Positions 46,342 through 58,860 of a stretch of DNA of 64,000 nucleotides are shown here, one piece after another. Under the pieces are notes generated by a model. The model had not been told where the DNA came from and did not search any database. It saw nothing but the letters and a program-made list of their open reading frames with translations. This DNA comes from Effrenium voratum. Lineage: Eukaryota; Sar; Dinophyceae; Suessiales; Symbiodiniaceae. Location: positions 16,001 to 80,000 of the forward strand of contig CAUJNA010001241.1 of the NCBI GenBank assembly GCA_963377175.1, read 5' to 3'. The position numbers and the translations under genes are program-made. Positions within the stretch are counted from its first letter, which is position 1. Every line of letters starts with the position of its first letter.

Positions 46342-46948
46342 GGTCATTGGCATGGCTGGGTGATATGGTGCCAGTAAATGATTTCGAACCAATTGAGATG
46401 TTGACTGAGTACTCTCAAGAACATTCAAGAACTACCAGCTTTGCCAGGCCTCGTCATGGGCTCTTGTAGGCGTGCTTGCTATGATCCAAGCTAGGGGCGG
46501 CTTCAATATGTGAAGATCACATTGCAGCTACACACACATGTGTGTGCGCTGGATGCACTGAGTATGCAACCTTGCAACATCAAAGTGTGCCTTTGTTTGC
46601 AACTCCAGGCTTGGTCCAGTGCACTGGATGTGGGGGTTGTGTGTATGCTTGCAGTGAAGCCTTTGATCGACGTTCACTGATGTGTGAGATGAAAAGCTAG
46701 TGTGTGCGTGTTGTTTCAGGATGAATTGCATATGCTTGAACAGTGAGTCAACCGTTGCGTGTGTTGCCTCACCTTAAGTTCACACCTTGCCGATTTGAGA
46801 GTGGATCAAAGCTTGTGAATGGTGCATTGGAGATCACATCACACACACACACACCCATGCGAGCACTGTGTTTTGCAAGGGCCAAGATAGATGCAGATAA
46901 ATGTGAGCTGTGTGCATGACTGACTTCCCTGCGTGTCTTCATGCGCAG
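46342..46948. other. Non-coding gap between host genes A and B
   Basis: No protein-like frame. It contains a CA run at about 46,838-46,853 and several TGTGTG stretches. The final TAAGTGAGG of gene A could also be read as a 5' splice site, so this gap may be an intron joining genes A and B; the reading frames I tried do not settle it. Confidence 0.4.
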
Positions 46949-49900
46949 CCATGTGGAAACGCTTGCAGAAGATCAACAACCACGCTGTATGCAAACCGCA
47001 GCCCAAAGGAAAAATGACATTGGGCGAAAGCCCGATCATGCAGCTGGCAGCTTCCCAGGTTGGACGTGGCAAATCTGCTAAGCTGGTGAAGGATATGGCT
47101 GAGGCTTGTGTGAGAGAATGCGGCGCAGATGCTGTCACCACCAGCAACAATTCCTGCGTGCAACCTTTTGTAATATGCGCAGTGTTTTCCTTGGATCATC
47201 ACTCATGAGAGTTTTGTTTTGAAGGAAGCCCACAAAGAAACCCATCTTTCGTGAGATCCCCTTAGCAAATTGCATTCCATAGCACGTTTCTTAGGCACAA
47301 TTCACTCAGACTCCTTTTTGGAAGTTGGTTTGAATTAGTGGAGACATGTGATTCCTTGTCCTTTTTGAACTTTGCAAAGGCACTCGCTGGGCTGCCAGTC
47401 TGCGGGATGCTGGACGGTGTGAGCAAGCTATCCACATGGCCACTCAAAAAGGAGGTGATGCAACTTGGTGAATTTAAGTATGTGCTGTGTACACGTGTGT
47501 ACATTATTGCCATGCTTGCATGCGGTGAACCTTAAGTTGGTTCTGCACCTATGTGTGCTGCATCATGTGAGGATCGTGCAATTAAATGCCCGCTCACAAC
47601 CACCGTCCTTCCATTGGTTGACCCATATGAGAAGAGGCGACCGGGGCAATCTGCAAAAGCCAAGAACAATAAGAGAAAGAGTAAAAGAAAGCTGAAGAAG
47701 AAATGGAACGCACCTCCTGCTGTGGTGTATCGTGAGTGGCCCGTGTACAGCCCTCTCAACATGATGAAGGGCATGACGTCAGCGGGGTGCTTCAGTTTGG
47801 TGAGCATTGGTGGCATTATTTAAAGATGTTTTTCCGCAGTGGAATTTGCATGAGTCAATTCACGATTCAGTTTTGTGGCTCCTTAAGGACAGGGGACATT
47901 GACTGGCTGGACTTCTGGGAAAAAGCAAAGACAGAGCCATGGGGTGCGTTGCTTGCTTGCACAGTGGCATGATCAATTTGGAACACGTGTGCTTTGACAA
48001 CTGAGGCAGCGCCCTGTGCAGACCCTGGCAGAAAGCCACCGTGCCCGAAGCTGCGCCATTTCTTTTCATGGTGATGAAGGCGAAGGGAAGCGAAGGAAAA
48101 ACCTTATGGTCCTGAGCTGGTCAGGCCTGGTGGCTCTATACATGTTTTGTGCGAATGGATGCATCTTGCCAGGCATGGGCGTTCATGATGTGGCATGGAG
48201 GAACAAGTTTCCCTTTGCAGCACCTTGGTCTTGAACATATGTTTAGTTGTATAATTTAATGCTTTGCAATGTAGTGCACCGCCACGTAGTGCGCCGCCAC
48301 AGTGTGTGAATTCACTGTTTCAGGTTGTCCCAGCACGCTGTTATGTGTACGACATGCACGGGACCAACGTCACGCTGCAAACGCTGCAGACTCACTGGGT
48401 TCGCATGCTGAGCACGCTGCAAGATCCATTGCCCGAACTGGACGAGTGGCGAATTTATCAGGTGATGGGAAAGGGAGATGCGAAGCTTAAAAAGGAATGG
48501 TGCATGGAGACACGCAACTACATGCACCACGCAGGAGCCCATGCGCATGGCCTGATCTGCAGGAGGTGCTGGACTGGGCGGTTCAATGCGCCTGACGAAG
48601 TAGCAGAAGCATCAGCTTGTTGCCACCTGGCGCTATGTCAGAACTTGCTGTCCTGTATGTCAGAATTGCTGTCATGTTAGTGAATTGCGCGGCAAACCTC
48701 TTTGTATTTCAGGCTTTGGCTCAGACATCGCGCGCCTGGGCTGCTATGCGATGCTGGTTTCATGCACATCACGTAACCAGGTTTGGATCCAAGCGCTCTC
48801 TTAATTGGGCTCCCTTGCTTGACAACATGACGAATTCTGTTCTGCAGAGGCTTTGGTCTCTAGCTGGGTGGCACAGCTCTATGGAGTACGTGGACATCTT
48901 GCACACTGTTTGGCTTGATGCAGTTGGAAGCTTGTTGTTGGAAGCAGTGGAACATCATGAAAGCTTCTTGGAGGTGGGCGATCGCTGGAATGAGCGATTG
49001 GAGAAGATTGTGATGATGGCGCGGTCCTGTTGTCGTCAACGTCATCTGGACCCATCTAGTTTGGAGGAGTTGAGTGGCCTGGCGCGCGGGGGGGCGCTGT
49101 TCATTTGCGTGCCAGCCATTGCGCTTGTCGTCACGGTTGGCCCAAGGTCTGGAGAAGTTGCACGTCGAGGCACTTGCATACGACTTTCCTTTGGGTTATG
49201 GCAAGGCTTATGCAAATCGCCTGATGAAACTTGGCTTGTGCAATGATGTGTGCTTGAGCTGTAATTTTGTACAAGCGCCTGCCCTAGATGGAGCTGAACA
49301 TACGTTAACACTGAAGCTGAGGATCAGCTTCCTGGCGTCCTTTCTTGCCGTGGCCTGCCCGCGTTTTGTTGGGCGTGCATGAATTCTCATTGCGTGTGTG
49401 CTCACTGGATCGTCGCACTGCGAGGAATCCAACACAGACGAGCTGCACGTGCCTGCTGCACTGCACTGGCGCACCACCTTGACACCTGTCCGATGTGGCT
49501 CACTGTGCCACAGAAGCAGCGATCCACAGAGTGGCTTGGCATATATTTGCGCGCCCTTCTTCAGGTGTACAATGCGTGGCAGTTTCAAGAAACCTTGCTT
49601 TGACCAAGGCTTGGGAAACTGTATTGTCAGCTCTATGTGTACTTGGCCCGTGAGGCCGTGAGCCAGATCAGGCCGCGATGGAAAGTGCGACCAAAGTTTC
49701 ACTCTTTTCTGTGTGAGACCATTTTTCGAGAGGGTCTCCTGAACCCAAGAGCCTCCAGCTACTGGGGCGAGGAGGACAATGTGGGGCAGCATTGTGCTGT
49801 GGCCAAGGGGTCACTTCATGGCGCAACACTCCCGAAGAGAGTGCTGCAAAGGTGTTCTTCGCCTGAACTCTCACTTGGTGGCGCGCAGTGGGTAAAACAA

Positions 49901-49950
49901 TCCTGGGCTTGCTGGTTTGAATCCTGCATCAATCAGTTTTTCAGGAATTG
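46949..49950 (+). CDS. Host-type multi-exon gene B, unknown function
   Basis: Exon-like blocks, each after an AG, include about 46,949-47,150 (KGKMTLGESPIMQLAASQVG), 47,383-47,478 (ALAGLPVCGMLDGVSKLSTW), 47,560-47,800 (a Lys-rich segment then VVYREWPVYSPLNMMKGMTS), 47,880-47,945, 48,003-48,120, 48,325-48,630 (CYVYDMHGTNVTLQTLQTHW), 48,712-49,100 (WHSSMEYVDILHTVWLDAVG) and 49,631-49,860 (RPRWKVRPKFHSFLCETIF, then NPRASSYWGEEDNVGQHCAV). The last block has the RPK-H...NP...W-x-E-D-x-V-G pattern that I associate with a repeated dinoflagellate protein family. Exact splice sites are not fixed and some blocks may be decayed. No function can be given. Confidence 0.35.
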
Positions 49951-50285
49951 AATGCTCAGCTGGGAGCTTCTGAAACATTTGATTTTTGCGTTGCACGTTT
50001 GGCATTTGCGTCCGTGTGTGTGTGTGTGATGCGTACGTATTTATAGACTTTGATGAGATGATGTTGAAGGACAATTGTACTATATAGCCCATCATTTCTA
50101 GATGGTCCTGAAAACGACACCCCTGGATGCAATTTTTCTTAGGTGCAACTTATTCATATGAGTTTGTTAGCGCACTTTTTGAGATTGGAGGAAACTTAAG
50201 AAGCCACCATTAGTTCTTGGGGGCCCTGCGCACAAACACACGTACACACACACACCTGCACCCATGCACACACGCCATGTAAACT

Positions 50286-50302
50286 CCATGATTTGGCTCA
50301 AG
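50286..50302 (+). other. Possible spliced-leader relict
   Basis: CCATGATTTGGCTCAAG matches the 3' end of the dinoflagellate spliced leader (known to end CCATTTTGGCTCAAG) if two bases (GA) are inserted; the last 11 bases are identical. Relict leaders occur where mRNAs were copied back into the genome. One partial match is weak evidence. Confidence 0.3.
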
Positions 50303-50665
50303 ACGTATGTTAAGCCAGACCAATATCACACTTTGGCTCCTCGTACTGGCCTGCAGATGACGTGTGTGCACACGTGTAAGGCTACAGATGGCGTTCAGCT
50401 GATGCGGTTTTGGTCGTTTGGCCACACATCAAATGACCAGTTTTTCGGTCTGACCACCACTCCAGGTTCGCCTTGTGCCCTGGGGATCTGTGCATGCCGT
50501 GCTGAGCACTCACAGCAGCTCAGTGCAAACAGCATGCGGATTGCGCTTTAAAGAGTGCTCATACCCCGTGCACCAAATTCATCCGGACATGCAGCTCTGC
50601 AAACGCAAAGCCTGCATGGCCCTGCTGTGCTAAAATGAGCTAATGCTGGCCCTGCCTCAGCATCC

Positions 50666-52252
50666 ATGGAGCACTCAAATTCTGTGCAGCTCACATTGCA
50701 GGTATGCATCGGACAGCGCGTCAGCACCTCAGATTCGTATGGACTTGCCATTCCGCAGCTGTTTTCCTTCAAACCAGCCTTCAAACATGCCTTGTTGAAG
50801 CACATGGACCGCGATCGGCTCCAAGATGTCCTTATAGACGCCAGAGTCCCAGAGGGCCTGCAGGACCTGGTTTTGGCAAAAGGTTTTGACTTGTCCGTCG
50901 GACTTTGCCTTCGCCTTCCCGACCATAGCAGATCTGCAGCCTTTCATAGTCTCTGCCAGGGACTTCTGGACAGCCAACAGCATTGATGATCCAGAATCCA
51001 GTGTGGCAGCAGCACGCCTTCGGAAAGCCCTGGCGGAGTGCCATCGGCTAAGCATGAACTCAGCAGCGCCTCAGCAGCGCCTCCCGAGCCCGCTGCCAAT
51101 AGCATCGTGGGCAGAGCACCTGCCACCGAGCGCGTGTCGTGGACGACCTGCTGTGCGCACTCGTCCGAGACAGCGCTTCGGACATGTTCGCCTTAGTGGT
51201 GCTGTTCTTCTGCGCAATTGCTGCGCCCATTTCGTGGAAAAAGGCGCAGTTTCAGGACAGCCTCATTTGGTGTGGCTGGGAGATCAACTTCTCCCACGAT
51301 ACCATTCAGCTTGTGTCCGCTAAGCTGATCAAGCTGGACGCCTTGATCAAAGCATTGCTGGGAAGCAAACGAGTACTACGTAAGACACTCGAGCAGTGCA
51401 TAGGCCTACTCATTTGGGCCACCAGCATTGCCTTGCATCTCAGATCTTGGCTAGCGCCGCTCTACTCTGATCTCAACAGCCCTCCGGGCTCGATGCACTC
51501 GATACCGGTCAGCCTTCAGAGCCTCCTTGAACAAGGACCTCAAGACCAGCCATAGCCTTCCCAGCCCAAAACTCTCGAAATTTCAGGCCGCATGCATTGC
51601 CCTCAGGACGTCCCGCGTGTGCCAGGCACCAGCAAACCCACGTGGGTACGTGTCTCAGATCCAAATAACCCCTATACTAGCCTTTCCAAGTCGAGCCAGC
51701 AATGCCTTGCTAGCTGCACGGCCACACCAGCTGCAGGCACTGGCAGCCGCAGATGCCTGTGCCGAAGGCGACTTGGTAGGTATAGGTGGCTGGGCAATCA
51801 CTTCATCACAAGTGGTTTGGTTTGCCGAAACCTGGAACATGCAGGACATACGGGCAGTATGGCCTTGCCTTGTCAAGCCTGGACAGCGCTACATCGCATG
51901 TTTCGAAACGCTGGCGCAGTTGGCGCTGCTGCAGGCCACCCATAGCCACATTGGTGGTGGGCACTACTCATTCAGCATGCCTTCAGGCACTGATAACTCG
52001 GCAACAGAAGCAAGCCTTAACAAGTTGTTCACGACTTCTTGGCCGCTGCAACTCTTCGTGCAGCTCACAGCCTTCTGGGCGCATGCACACAATGTGTTGC
52101 TGCAGCCCACACATGTTCCAGGCAGGAACTTGGGCAGACGACCCAAGCAGAGGTCGGCTAGCCCGATTCAGCCATCGCCCAGAGAGTCGCGTACGCTTCA
52201 GCCCCGCAGGCCTTGCGCTGTCAGGCAGAGGCATCCAGCTGTGTCTGATTGA
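50666..52252 (+). pseudogene. Decayed retroelement polyprotein: RT C-terminal half and RNase H
   Basis: An upstream region (50,666-51,130, two frames) reads EGLQDLVLAKGFDL and SWAEHLPP, a style I associate with dinoflagellate retroelement proteins. At 51,127 the frame enters RT at VVDDLLCALVR (motif C-like), then APISWKKAQFQDSLIWCGWE and GLLIWATSIALHLRSWLAPLY, as in the RT thumb of Ty3/DIRS-like elements. After another shift, 51,735-52,140 encodes an RNase H-like region: CAEGDLVGIGGWAI, YIACFETLAQLALLQ, SGTDNSATEASLNKL and HVPGRNLG. The N-terminal RT half (motifs A and B) is missing. It is a fragment and not active. Confidence 0.6.
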
Positions 52253-52568
52253 TGCGCCGTGGCGCCCGGAACACCTGGCAGCTGCTGCCAGCTGCGTGTA
52301 GACAAGCCTTGCTGCCTTCCAACAGGCGTCGCGACCCGACATCGCCCTGGCAACCAGAATATCTGGCTGCATCTGTCAGCAGCTTCACAGCAAGCCGCTT
52401 TGGCGAAAATGAGCAGTCCCAGAACAGCAAATGCTCATAAGCATGTAAATGCAATGTCGTGCGACATTTGCCCTGCCAGGTACAACCCCACTCTGAAGGG
52501 GGGGTGATGAGGCCGGCGGCCCAGCTGGCTCGCTTATACCGGGGTTGCCTGAAACACTGAAGGGGGGG

Positions 52569-52724
52569 GTCAACGCACCTCCTGCTCCAGGCGCATCCGT
52601 GCCCTGGAAGCAGTGCTACTTTCAGCAATCCCGGTTAAAAGAGCTGCGGCCGCTTCGGACTTGCTTTGTTCTTTTGGGTGGTCTGGTTTGGGTTCAAGAT
52701 AGGAGCAGTGCAACATGCCTTAAC
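52569..52724 (+). repeat. 156-bp direct repeat, copy 1
   Basis: This segment (GTCAACGCACCTCCTGCTCC ... CAACATGCCTTAAC) recurs at 53,055-53,210 with very few differences and an exact 486-bp offset at both ends. Both copies are preceded by a G run. The 330 bp between them contain no protein-like frame. Confidence 0.75.
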
Positions 52725-52908
52725 GCTTAGGGTTTTCTTTTCCCTTGTGTTTAGGGCATGTTGTGAATCTACTTCCGCGGTGGCCGTTTTGCTCCTAGCC
52801 TTGACCCAAACCTGATCTGTTTCATTTGAAACCCACCCACCCACCCTGCATTGCCTTTTCTATAAGGCTCTGCAAAGGAAGTTGCAGATGCTCTGCATTT
52901 CCATCCAT

Positions 52909-52970
52909 GGTCTCCGGACCTCCGGGTCTCCGGACCGCCCACGGTCTCAGGACCACCAGGTCTCCGGACC
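52909..52970. repeat. Four GGTCTCCGGACC units
   Basis: The 12-mer occurs at 52,909-52,920, 52,925-52,936, 52,943-52,954 (one change) and 52,959-52,970. Its GGTCC-like ends make it partly palindromic. It lies between the two 156-bp repeats. Confidence 0.6.
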
Positions 52971-53054
52971 GGCGTGGGCACGCTTGCCACGCCTTGCGCG
53001 CACTGCACGCACCTGCAAGGACACGCATTGTCTTGCCTTTAAGTTTCACGGGGG

Positions 53055-53210
53055 GTCAACGCACCTCCTGCTCCAGGCGCATCCGTGCCCTGGAAGCAGT
53101 GCTACTTTCAGCAATCCCGGTTAAAAGAACTGCGGCCACTTCGGACTTGCTTTGTTCTTTTGGGTGGTCTGGTTTGGGTTCAAGATAGGAGCAGTGCAAC
53201 ATGCCTTAAC
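53055..53210 (+). repeat. 156-bp direct repeat, copy 2
   Basis: This is the second copy of 52,569-52,724. A third, more diverged start may follow at 53,214 (CCGGTTAAAAAGGACTGCG), since the first copies contain CCCGGTTAAAAGARCTGCGG internally. Confidence 0.75.
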
Positions 53211-53659
53211 AACCCGGTTAAAAAGGACTGCGCGTTTTTCTCGCTTCGTGGGTTCTCTTTTGTGAGGGTTGTTTAGATTTCAAGCTGGGAGCAGTGCCAA
53301 CAGGTCTTAATATGGTAGCGAGCATGATACGGTGGATGATAGGTTGGGATTTGGGATCCCCCATTTCGAACAACCTAGTTTGGCAAGGATGTGCTTATAA
53401 GAGTTTCGAAAAACATCCCTCGAACCATTGTTTGGTGTCGCTGCGAAGTGTGGGTTACGTGGGATGGTCATGAAGCCGTCGGCAAGGAATTCAGGAGCCG
53501 ATTGCAAATCGGACGCCGATCTCGGGCTTCAGTTCACACAGTGCCAGTTGGAGGAGATGGTTGTTCCAGGGAGCTTGCGCTGCCAGCAGCAAACAGCATT
53601 GCCGATGAGCAAGGCCGGGTTGCAAGATTGCAGCTTAGCAAACTGGCTGCGACCAAAAA

Positions 53660-54390
53660 CACGCAATGAATTTAGTATTGCCAGTACGAATTTTGGTATT
53701 GCCAATACCAAATCTAGTGTGTTTCAGTAGCGTTTGAACTTTTTTGAACTCCACACTGCAAAGCGATTCTTGTATATTCTTGTGTTTGGCAATACTAAAG
53801 TCGTACTTGGACCCATTTTTCCGACGTGCAGTTCCAAAGCTTCCATTTTGTGCTTATCAGAGGGTTCATTCTGGACTGGCGGGGCTTCGGGTCCTTTTCC
53901 CGACCGCGAGAAGTCCAAAGCCCCCATGTGTGAAGCCGAGAATTCATCCGATATGTTTATTTGTAGTATGGAATGTAAAGAAGTCAAATCTTCTCCAAAA
54001 AGTAATAGATATGATATGATATAGGACTGGCAAGTAGTATTCTCAGGGCTCGTTTTCCCGACCGCGCGCAACTCTGAAGTTTCAATCTTTGGGCTTTCCG
54101 TGAGAGGGTTCATTCTGGACTGGCAGAGCTACCCCCTTCTCGAAACCAAAAATCCTTCCAGGTCTTGTGTTTGTATGGATTTTAAACAGTTCCTTTTGTT
54201 TTTAGTACTACATATAGTATTGGCAATACTAAATTTTGTACTGGCACTACTACATTCCCTATTCCTATTGGACATACTAAGTTGTTTTGGCAATACTAAA
54301 CTTGTTGTTGTTTGCTATGGTAGCGTTTTGTTGGCCTGTGACATTCACGGGCAATACACAAATAAGAGCTGGCAATACTAAAATCGAATT
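53660..54390. repeat. Interspersed TTTAGTATTGCC / GGCAATACTAAA motif cluster
   Basis: The 12-mer or its complement occurs with few changes near 53,671, 53,695, 53,789, 54,218, 54,288, 54,350 and 54,372, in both orientations. A longer block (AGGGTTCATTCTGGACTGGC) occurs at about 53,860 and 54,103. No gene is supported here. Confidence 0.5.
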
Positions 54391-55187
54391 CCGAGGAGTC
54401 ATGTTGCATTTTCAATGTTTCTATCTTTGTGCTTGGTTTGGTGCTTGGTTTGGTGGCTTTTGGCTGAACTGGTTGACAAGCCGCCTCGGGTTCAATGCTT
54501 ACGGACCCCTTGAGCAGAACTTGAGGCCTACACCGCCGAACGTGCCGCTGCTGATTTTGGCAGCCGGCTGAGTCGCCGCGACCTGAGAGCATATTGGTGC
54601 GCGTCATTTGTTGGGGACCTTGGCTTTAAAGGGAAATTCGAAAGGAAGACCAGAATTCGAGGGATCCGCTTTTGACACATACTCTTCTGTTGTATCCTAC
54701 TCGTTTGTTCTGTGTGGAAACCCTCAAATGCACCAATGTACATTCACGGTGATTCAGCCTTTGCAGCAAGGTTTGCACGCACCAATGAGAGGGCTGAAAT
54801 GAAAACTCAAGGGGCAAAAGTTTCCAGCACCAGTTTATTGGTTTTCTGAAACTAGGGCTCCGCTGCGTAGCTTGCCGATGGGCGCGAAATTCGGGTTCCG
54901 CAGCTCTGTGCAGCGACGGGCCACAAAAGTGTCGAGTATGGCAGTCTAGTTTTGCGCCCCCCGCCTAGTCCAAGTGCCTGTTTTGTTGCCTCAATGTGGC
55001 TGTTTTGATGCGTCTAATCGAATCGATATCGCTTGACTTGGCACTGGTAGGCACGTGCAACAAGAAGTCCTCATCAGTCACCTATGGTTTACCGTGGAAT
55101 CAAAGCCTTCTACCATCGGTGGATGCTATAGTTGAGTCAAGTATAGTATCCGCGGGCGCGCCGGCTGAGGCAATCTCACCTCCTTTG
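54391..55187. other. Non-coding region without recognisable features
   Basis: Frames are short and not protein-like, and I see no clear repeat within this stretch. It leads into the repeat mosaic that fills the rest of the window. Confidence 0.4.
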
Positions 55188-56553
55188 AGTTCATGCACAC
55201 TCACGCCCCGCTTTCATCAGACTGGATTGTGGTGGCTACATCTTTGATGAGTCGCTTGGGCTGACCGTTCTCGCAGAACACAACTGCGATGAATATGAGG
55301 ATGGCCAGAAGCAATTTCTCGCTCAGTTTGTGGCTGCCAAACCTCGTTGTGGTGGCCTCCCGAACACCAAAGCGAACTTCGATTGTGCAAAGCTTCGCGA
55401 GACAATGTGGCGCAGCATGCCGCCAATGCACAGTGGGACCCGCTTGGTGAGGTCAGTCCTTGCTCGCATCATGGATCTGCAGAGATGACTTCTCCTGAGT
55501 AGGTGTACCTTCCAGTCTCCCCACACCCAAGCTGGCATTGAATTTTAGTGCGGACACGCAGCTGGCGCAGGCCGTCAAGCATGGTACGCAAAGATTCCCT
55601 TGCAGCTGGTCTTTTGAGGAGGCTTTACTTTTCAGAACTCCAGCCCTGCGGTCTGAAAGATCGGGGCTGAGAGCTCAAAGTCAAACTCCTTGCTGAGGGG
55701 CAAGGTGTTCGTTGTGCAAAGTATATAATTCGGGCCACTGCACCGAACCCGCAGACGGTCGGATTTTGAAGACTTATTGTCAGCGCTGGACCGCGCATTT
55801 TACGTGCCTGAGTCGGCACGGCTGTGACCTGAGCATTTAGTGAGCAGCAATCATGGCGCACAACTGCTGGCTGCAGCGCTGTGGGTAGCTTGCAACAGGA
55901 GCTCACCCATGCTGGATGTGACGTGAGGTCAGCTCCGCCCTACGTCGCTTTTTCCAAGATACTGTGCATGTTGTTTGGGGCAAGGCCATTGACAGTATGA
56001 TTTCGTGATGCCCGAATCGCCTGTCAAGCTTGTTGGCGAGGCATTTCGATCAATCAAACACTTGTAGCTGCCAACTGCGACAGTGCTTAGAGCAAATTTT
56101 GTGAACCAGAATGGAGGGGTACGCGCCAAAAAACAGCTAGAACTGTCACTATGCCGTCGCCTTTGGCTTGGTGCGACGCCGGTCCAAAGTCCGTTCAAAA
56201 GCCAAAGCAAATAAAGAGCAGGAGCCTACCTACTTTGCAATCGCCTTTGGCTGATGCGACGCTGATCGAAGTCGATTTGAGAGCCAAAGCAAGAAACAAC
56301 AGCCGCCCCACAACAATGTGGCCTGCTGGTCCAAGCAATCTCAACCTCTTTCGAGTTCATGCACACTCACACCCCGCTTTCTTCGGACTGGATTCTGGTG
56401 GCCACATGTTTGATGAGTCGCTTGGACTGACCGTTCTCGCTGAACACAACTGCGATGAATATGAGGATGGCCAGAAGCAATTTCTCGCTCAGTTTGTGGC
56501 TGCCAAGCCTCGTTGTGGTGGCCTCCTGAACACCAAAGCGAACTTCGATTGTG
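55188..56553. repeat. Dispersed repeat mosaic with a 200-bp duplication
   Basis: 55,188-55,386 recurs at 56,356-56,553 (offset about 1,168 bp). 55,545-55,960 is an older, diverged copy of the repeat present at 58,190-58,800, 60,940-61,560 and 63,080-64,000. The short frame MFDESLGLTVLAEHNCDEY at 56,406 is kept in the copies only through DNA similarity. Confidence 0.55.
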
Positions 56554-56560
56554 GAAAGAG

Positions 56561-57860
56561 TCGGGTTACAACCCCGCTTCTTGTAAGACAATTACTGGTT
56601 CAAGTCAAAGAGTCAAAGCTGGATCATGCTTAATCCATGTGAGTCCGCGTCAAAGCTCATCTCACCAACCGTTTGGCCTTGCCCCGCACAGCTTAAGACT
56701 GGAAGCTTTTGCACCTCGCTGCAAATAGGCTTTGACCGCTCCCATGATGCTGAGACTGGTGTCAAGATCCTAGCTTGACCCGCCATGTGCGACGTTTCCC
56801 GGAAGAGACGTGAAAAGACAAAGTATCCTTGGATTAGTCGGGTTACAACCCCGCTTCTTGTAAGACAATCACTGGTCCGTGAAGGGACAAACCCAAAGCA
56901 AGCTTTTAGCTCGACAGTTGACATTTCAGGCAAAGCCACAAGGTCAAAGTCAAAGCTGCTCGCTGCGGGGCAGAAGATCGGGTAGTGCAGACTTGTTTGT
57001 CAACGATGGATCATGCTTAATGCATGTGAGTCCGCGTCAAGGCTCATCTCACCAACCGGTTGGTCTTGCCCCGCACAGCTTAAGACTGCAAGCTTTTGCA
57101 CTTTGCTGCAAATAGGCTTTGACCGCTCCCATGATGCTGAGACTGGTGTCAAGATCCCAGCTTGACCCGCCATGTGCGACGTTTCCCGGAAGAGACGTGA
57201 AAAGACAAAGTGTCCTTGGATTAGTCGGAACCCCGCTTCTTGTAAGACAATCACTGGTCCGGGAAGGGACAGACCCAAAGCAAGCTTTTAGCTCGACAGT
57301 TGACATTTCAGGCAAAGCCACAAGGTCAAAGTCAAAGCTGCTCGCTGCGGGGCAGAAGATCGGGTAGTGCAGACTTGTTTGTCAACGCTGGATCATGCTT
57401 AATGCATGTGAGTCCGCGTCAAGGCTCATCTCACCAACCGGTTGGTCTTGCCCCGCACAGCGAAAGACTGCAAGCTTTTGCACCTCGCTGCAAATAGGCT
57501 TTGACCGCTCCCATGATGCTGAGACCGGTGTCAAGATCCTAGCTTGACCCGCCTTGTGCGACGTTTCTCGGAAGAGACGTGAAAAGACAAAGTGTCGGGT
57601 TACAACCCCGCTTCTTGTAAGACAATCACTGGTCCGTGAAGGGACAAACCCAAAGCAAGCTTTTAGCTCGACAGTTGACATTTCAGGCAAAGCCACAAGG
57701 TCAAAGTCAAAGCTGCTCGCTGCGGGGCAGAAGATCGGGTAGTGCAGACTTGTTTGTCAACGCTGGATCCTGCTTAATCCATGTGAGTCCGCGTCAAAGC
57801 TTATCTCTACCAACCGTTTGGCAAGACCGAACAGCTTAAGACTGCAAGCTTTCGCCCCTG
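56561..57860. repeat. Tandem repeat of about 370-390 bp
   Basis: Units start with TCGGGTTACAACCCCGCTTC at 56,561 (partial), 56,838, 57,225 and 57,595. They contain GACAGTTGACATTTCAGGCA, CGCTGCGGGGCAGAAGATCG and GTGAGTCCGCGTCAA blocks. Further single units occur near 59,640, 60,029, 60,345 and 62,377. Confidence 0.7.
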
Positions 57861-58860
57861 GCTGCCAAAAGGGTGTGACCGCGGTAGGCCTTTTGTCATT
57901 TGCAGCGGGGCAGTGATGTCCAGGTTTGCGGGGCTTGGTATGAAAGTTATTCTTTGTGCAAGGTGTGCGATTCGGTTGGGCCTTGAACTCAGCCCTGGGT
58001 CGCGGAGGGCTTGGTGTGGCGCTATCGTGTTTCCCTTCCAAATAGGCGAAATGAGAGAGTAATCGCTGTCCTACAGAAGGACTGACCGCATCTAAAGCGT
58101 TGCGATGCTTCATTTGCTCAAATGGGGCTGAGCACCTGTCTAACAGAGGCCTTCCATAGGCACTCTCAATCCAAATCACCAACGATGCAGGCATTGAGAT
58201 TTTTCGCCGACGCGCAGCTGGCGCAGGCCGTCATGCATGGTACGCATGGAAAGGTCTTTCAATCTTTAGCTGAAGCCTTCCTTCTGTCTTTTGTTAGGAG
58301 GCTTTGCCTTTCAGAGCTGCAGCCTTCTTGGGCCCTCTTGCGCTATGAGAGCCTTCGCGGTCTGAATTATCGGGCCTGCGGAGAGCCCAAAGTGAACTTC
58401 CTTGCTGAGGGGCAAGGCGCTCTTTGTGCAAGGTGTGTGATGCGGGCCACTGCGCCGAACTGGCAGACGGTCGGATTTTGAAGACTTTCTGTCAACGCTG
58501 GGCCGCGCAATTTGCATGCCGGAGTCGGCGCAGCTGTGACCTGAGCATTTGGTGAGCAGCAATCACAGTGTTGGCGAACAACGGCTGGCTGTAGCTTGTA
58601 ACTCCCCAGTCCATGGCGCGTCGACCGTGATATCAGGTACGCAGGAGCTTACCCATGCTGGATGTGACGTGAGGTCAGCTTCGCCCTATGTCGCTTTTCC
58701 CAGATACTGTGCCTGTTGTTTGGGGGTAAGGCCGTTGACAGTATGATTTCGTGATGCCCCAATCGCCTGTCAAGCTTGTTGGCGAGGCATTTCAATCAAT
58801 CAAAGACTTGTAGCTGCCAAGTGCGACAGTGCTTAGAGCAAAATTTGTGAACCAGAATGG
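57595..58860. repeat. Long direct repeat (about 1.26 kb), copy 1
   Basis: This segment recurs at about 60,345-61,611 with an offset of 2,749-2,751 bp and high identity. Similar short frames in the two copies are by-products of the duplication, not genes. Confidence 0.75.

Noticed and set aside
57554..57839. Repeated short frames of 60-90 codons (for example MCDVSRKRREKT)
   Set aside because: They recur because the DNA repeats; frames differ between copies and no codon-level conservation is seen.
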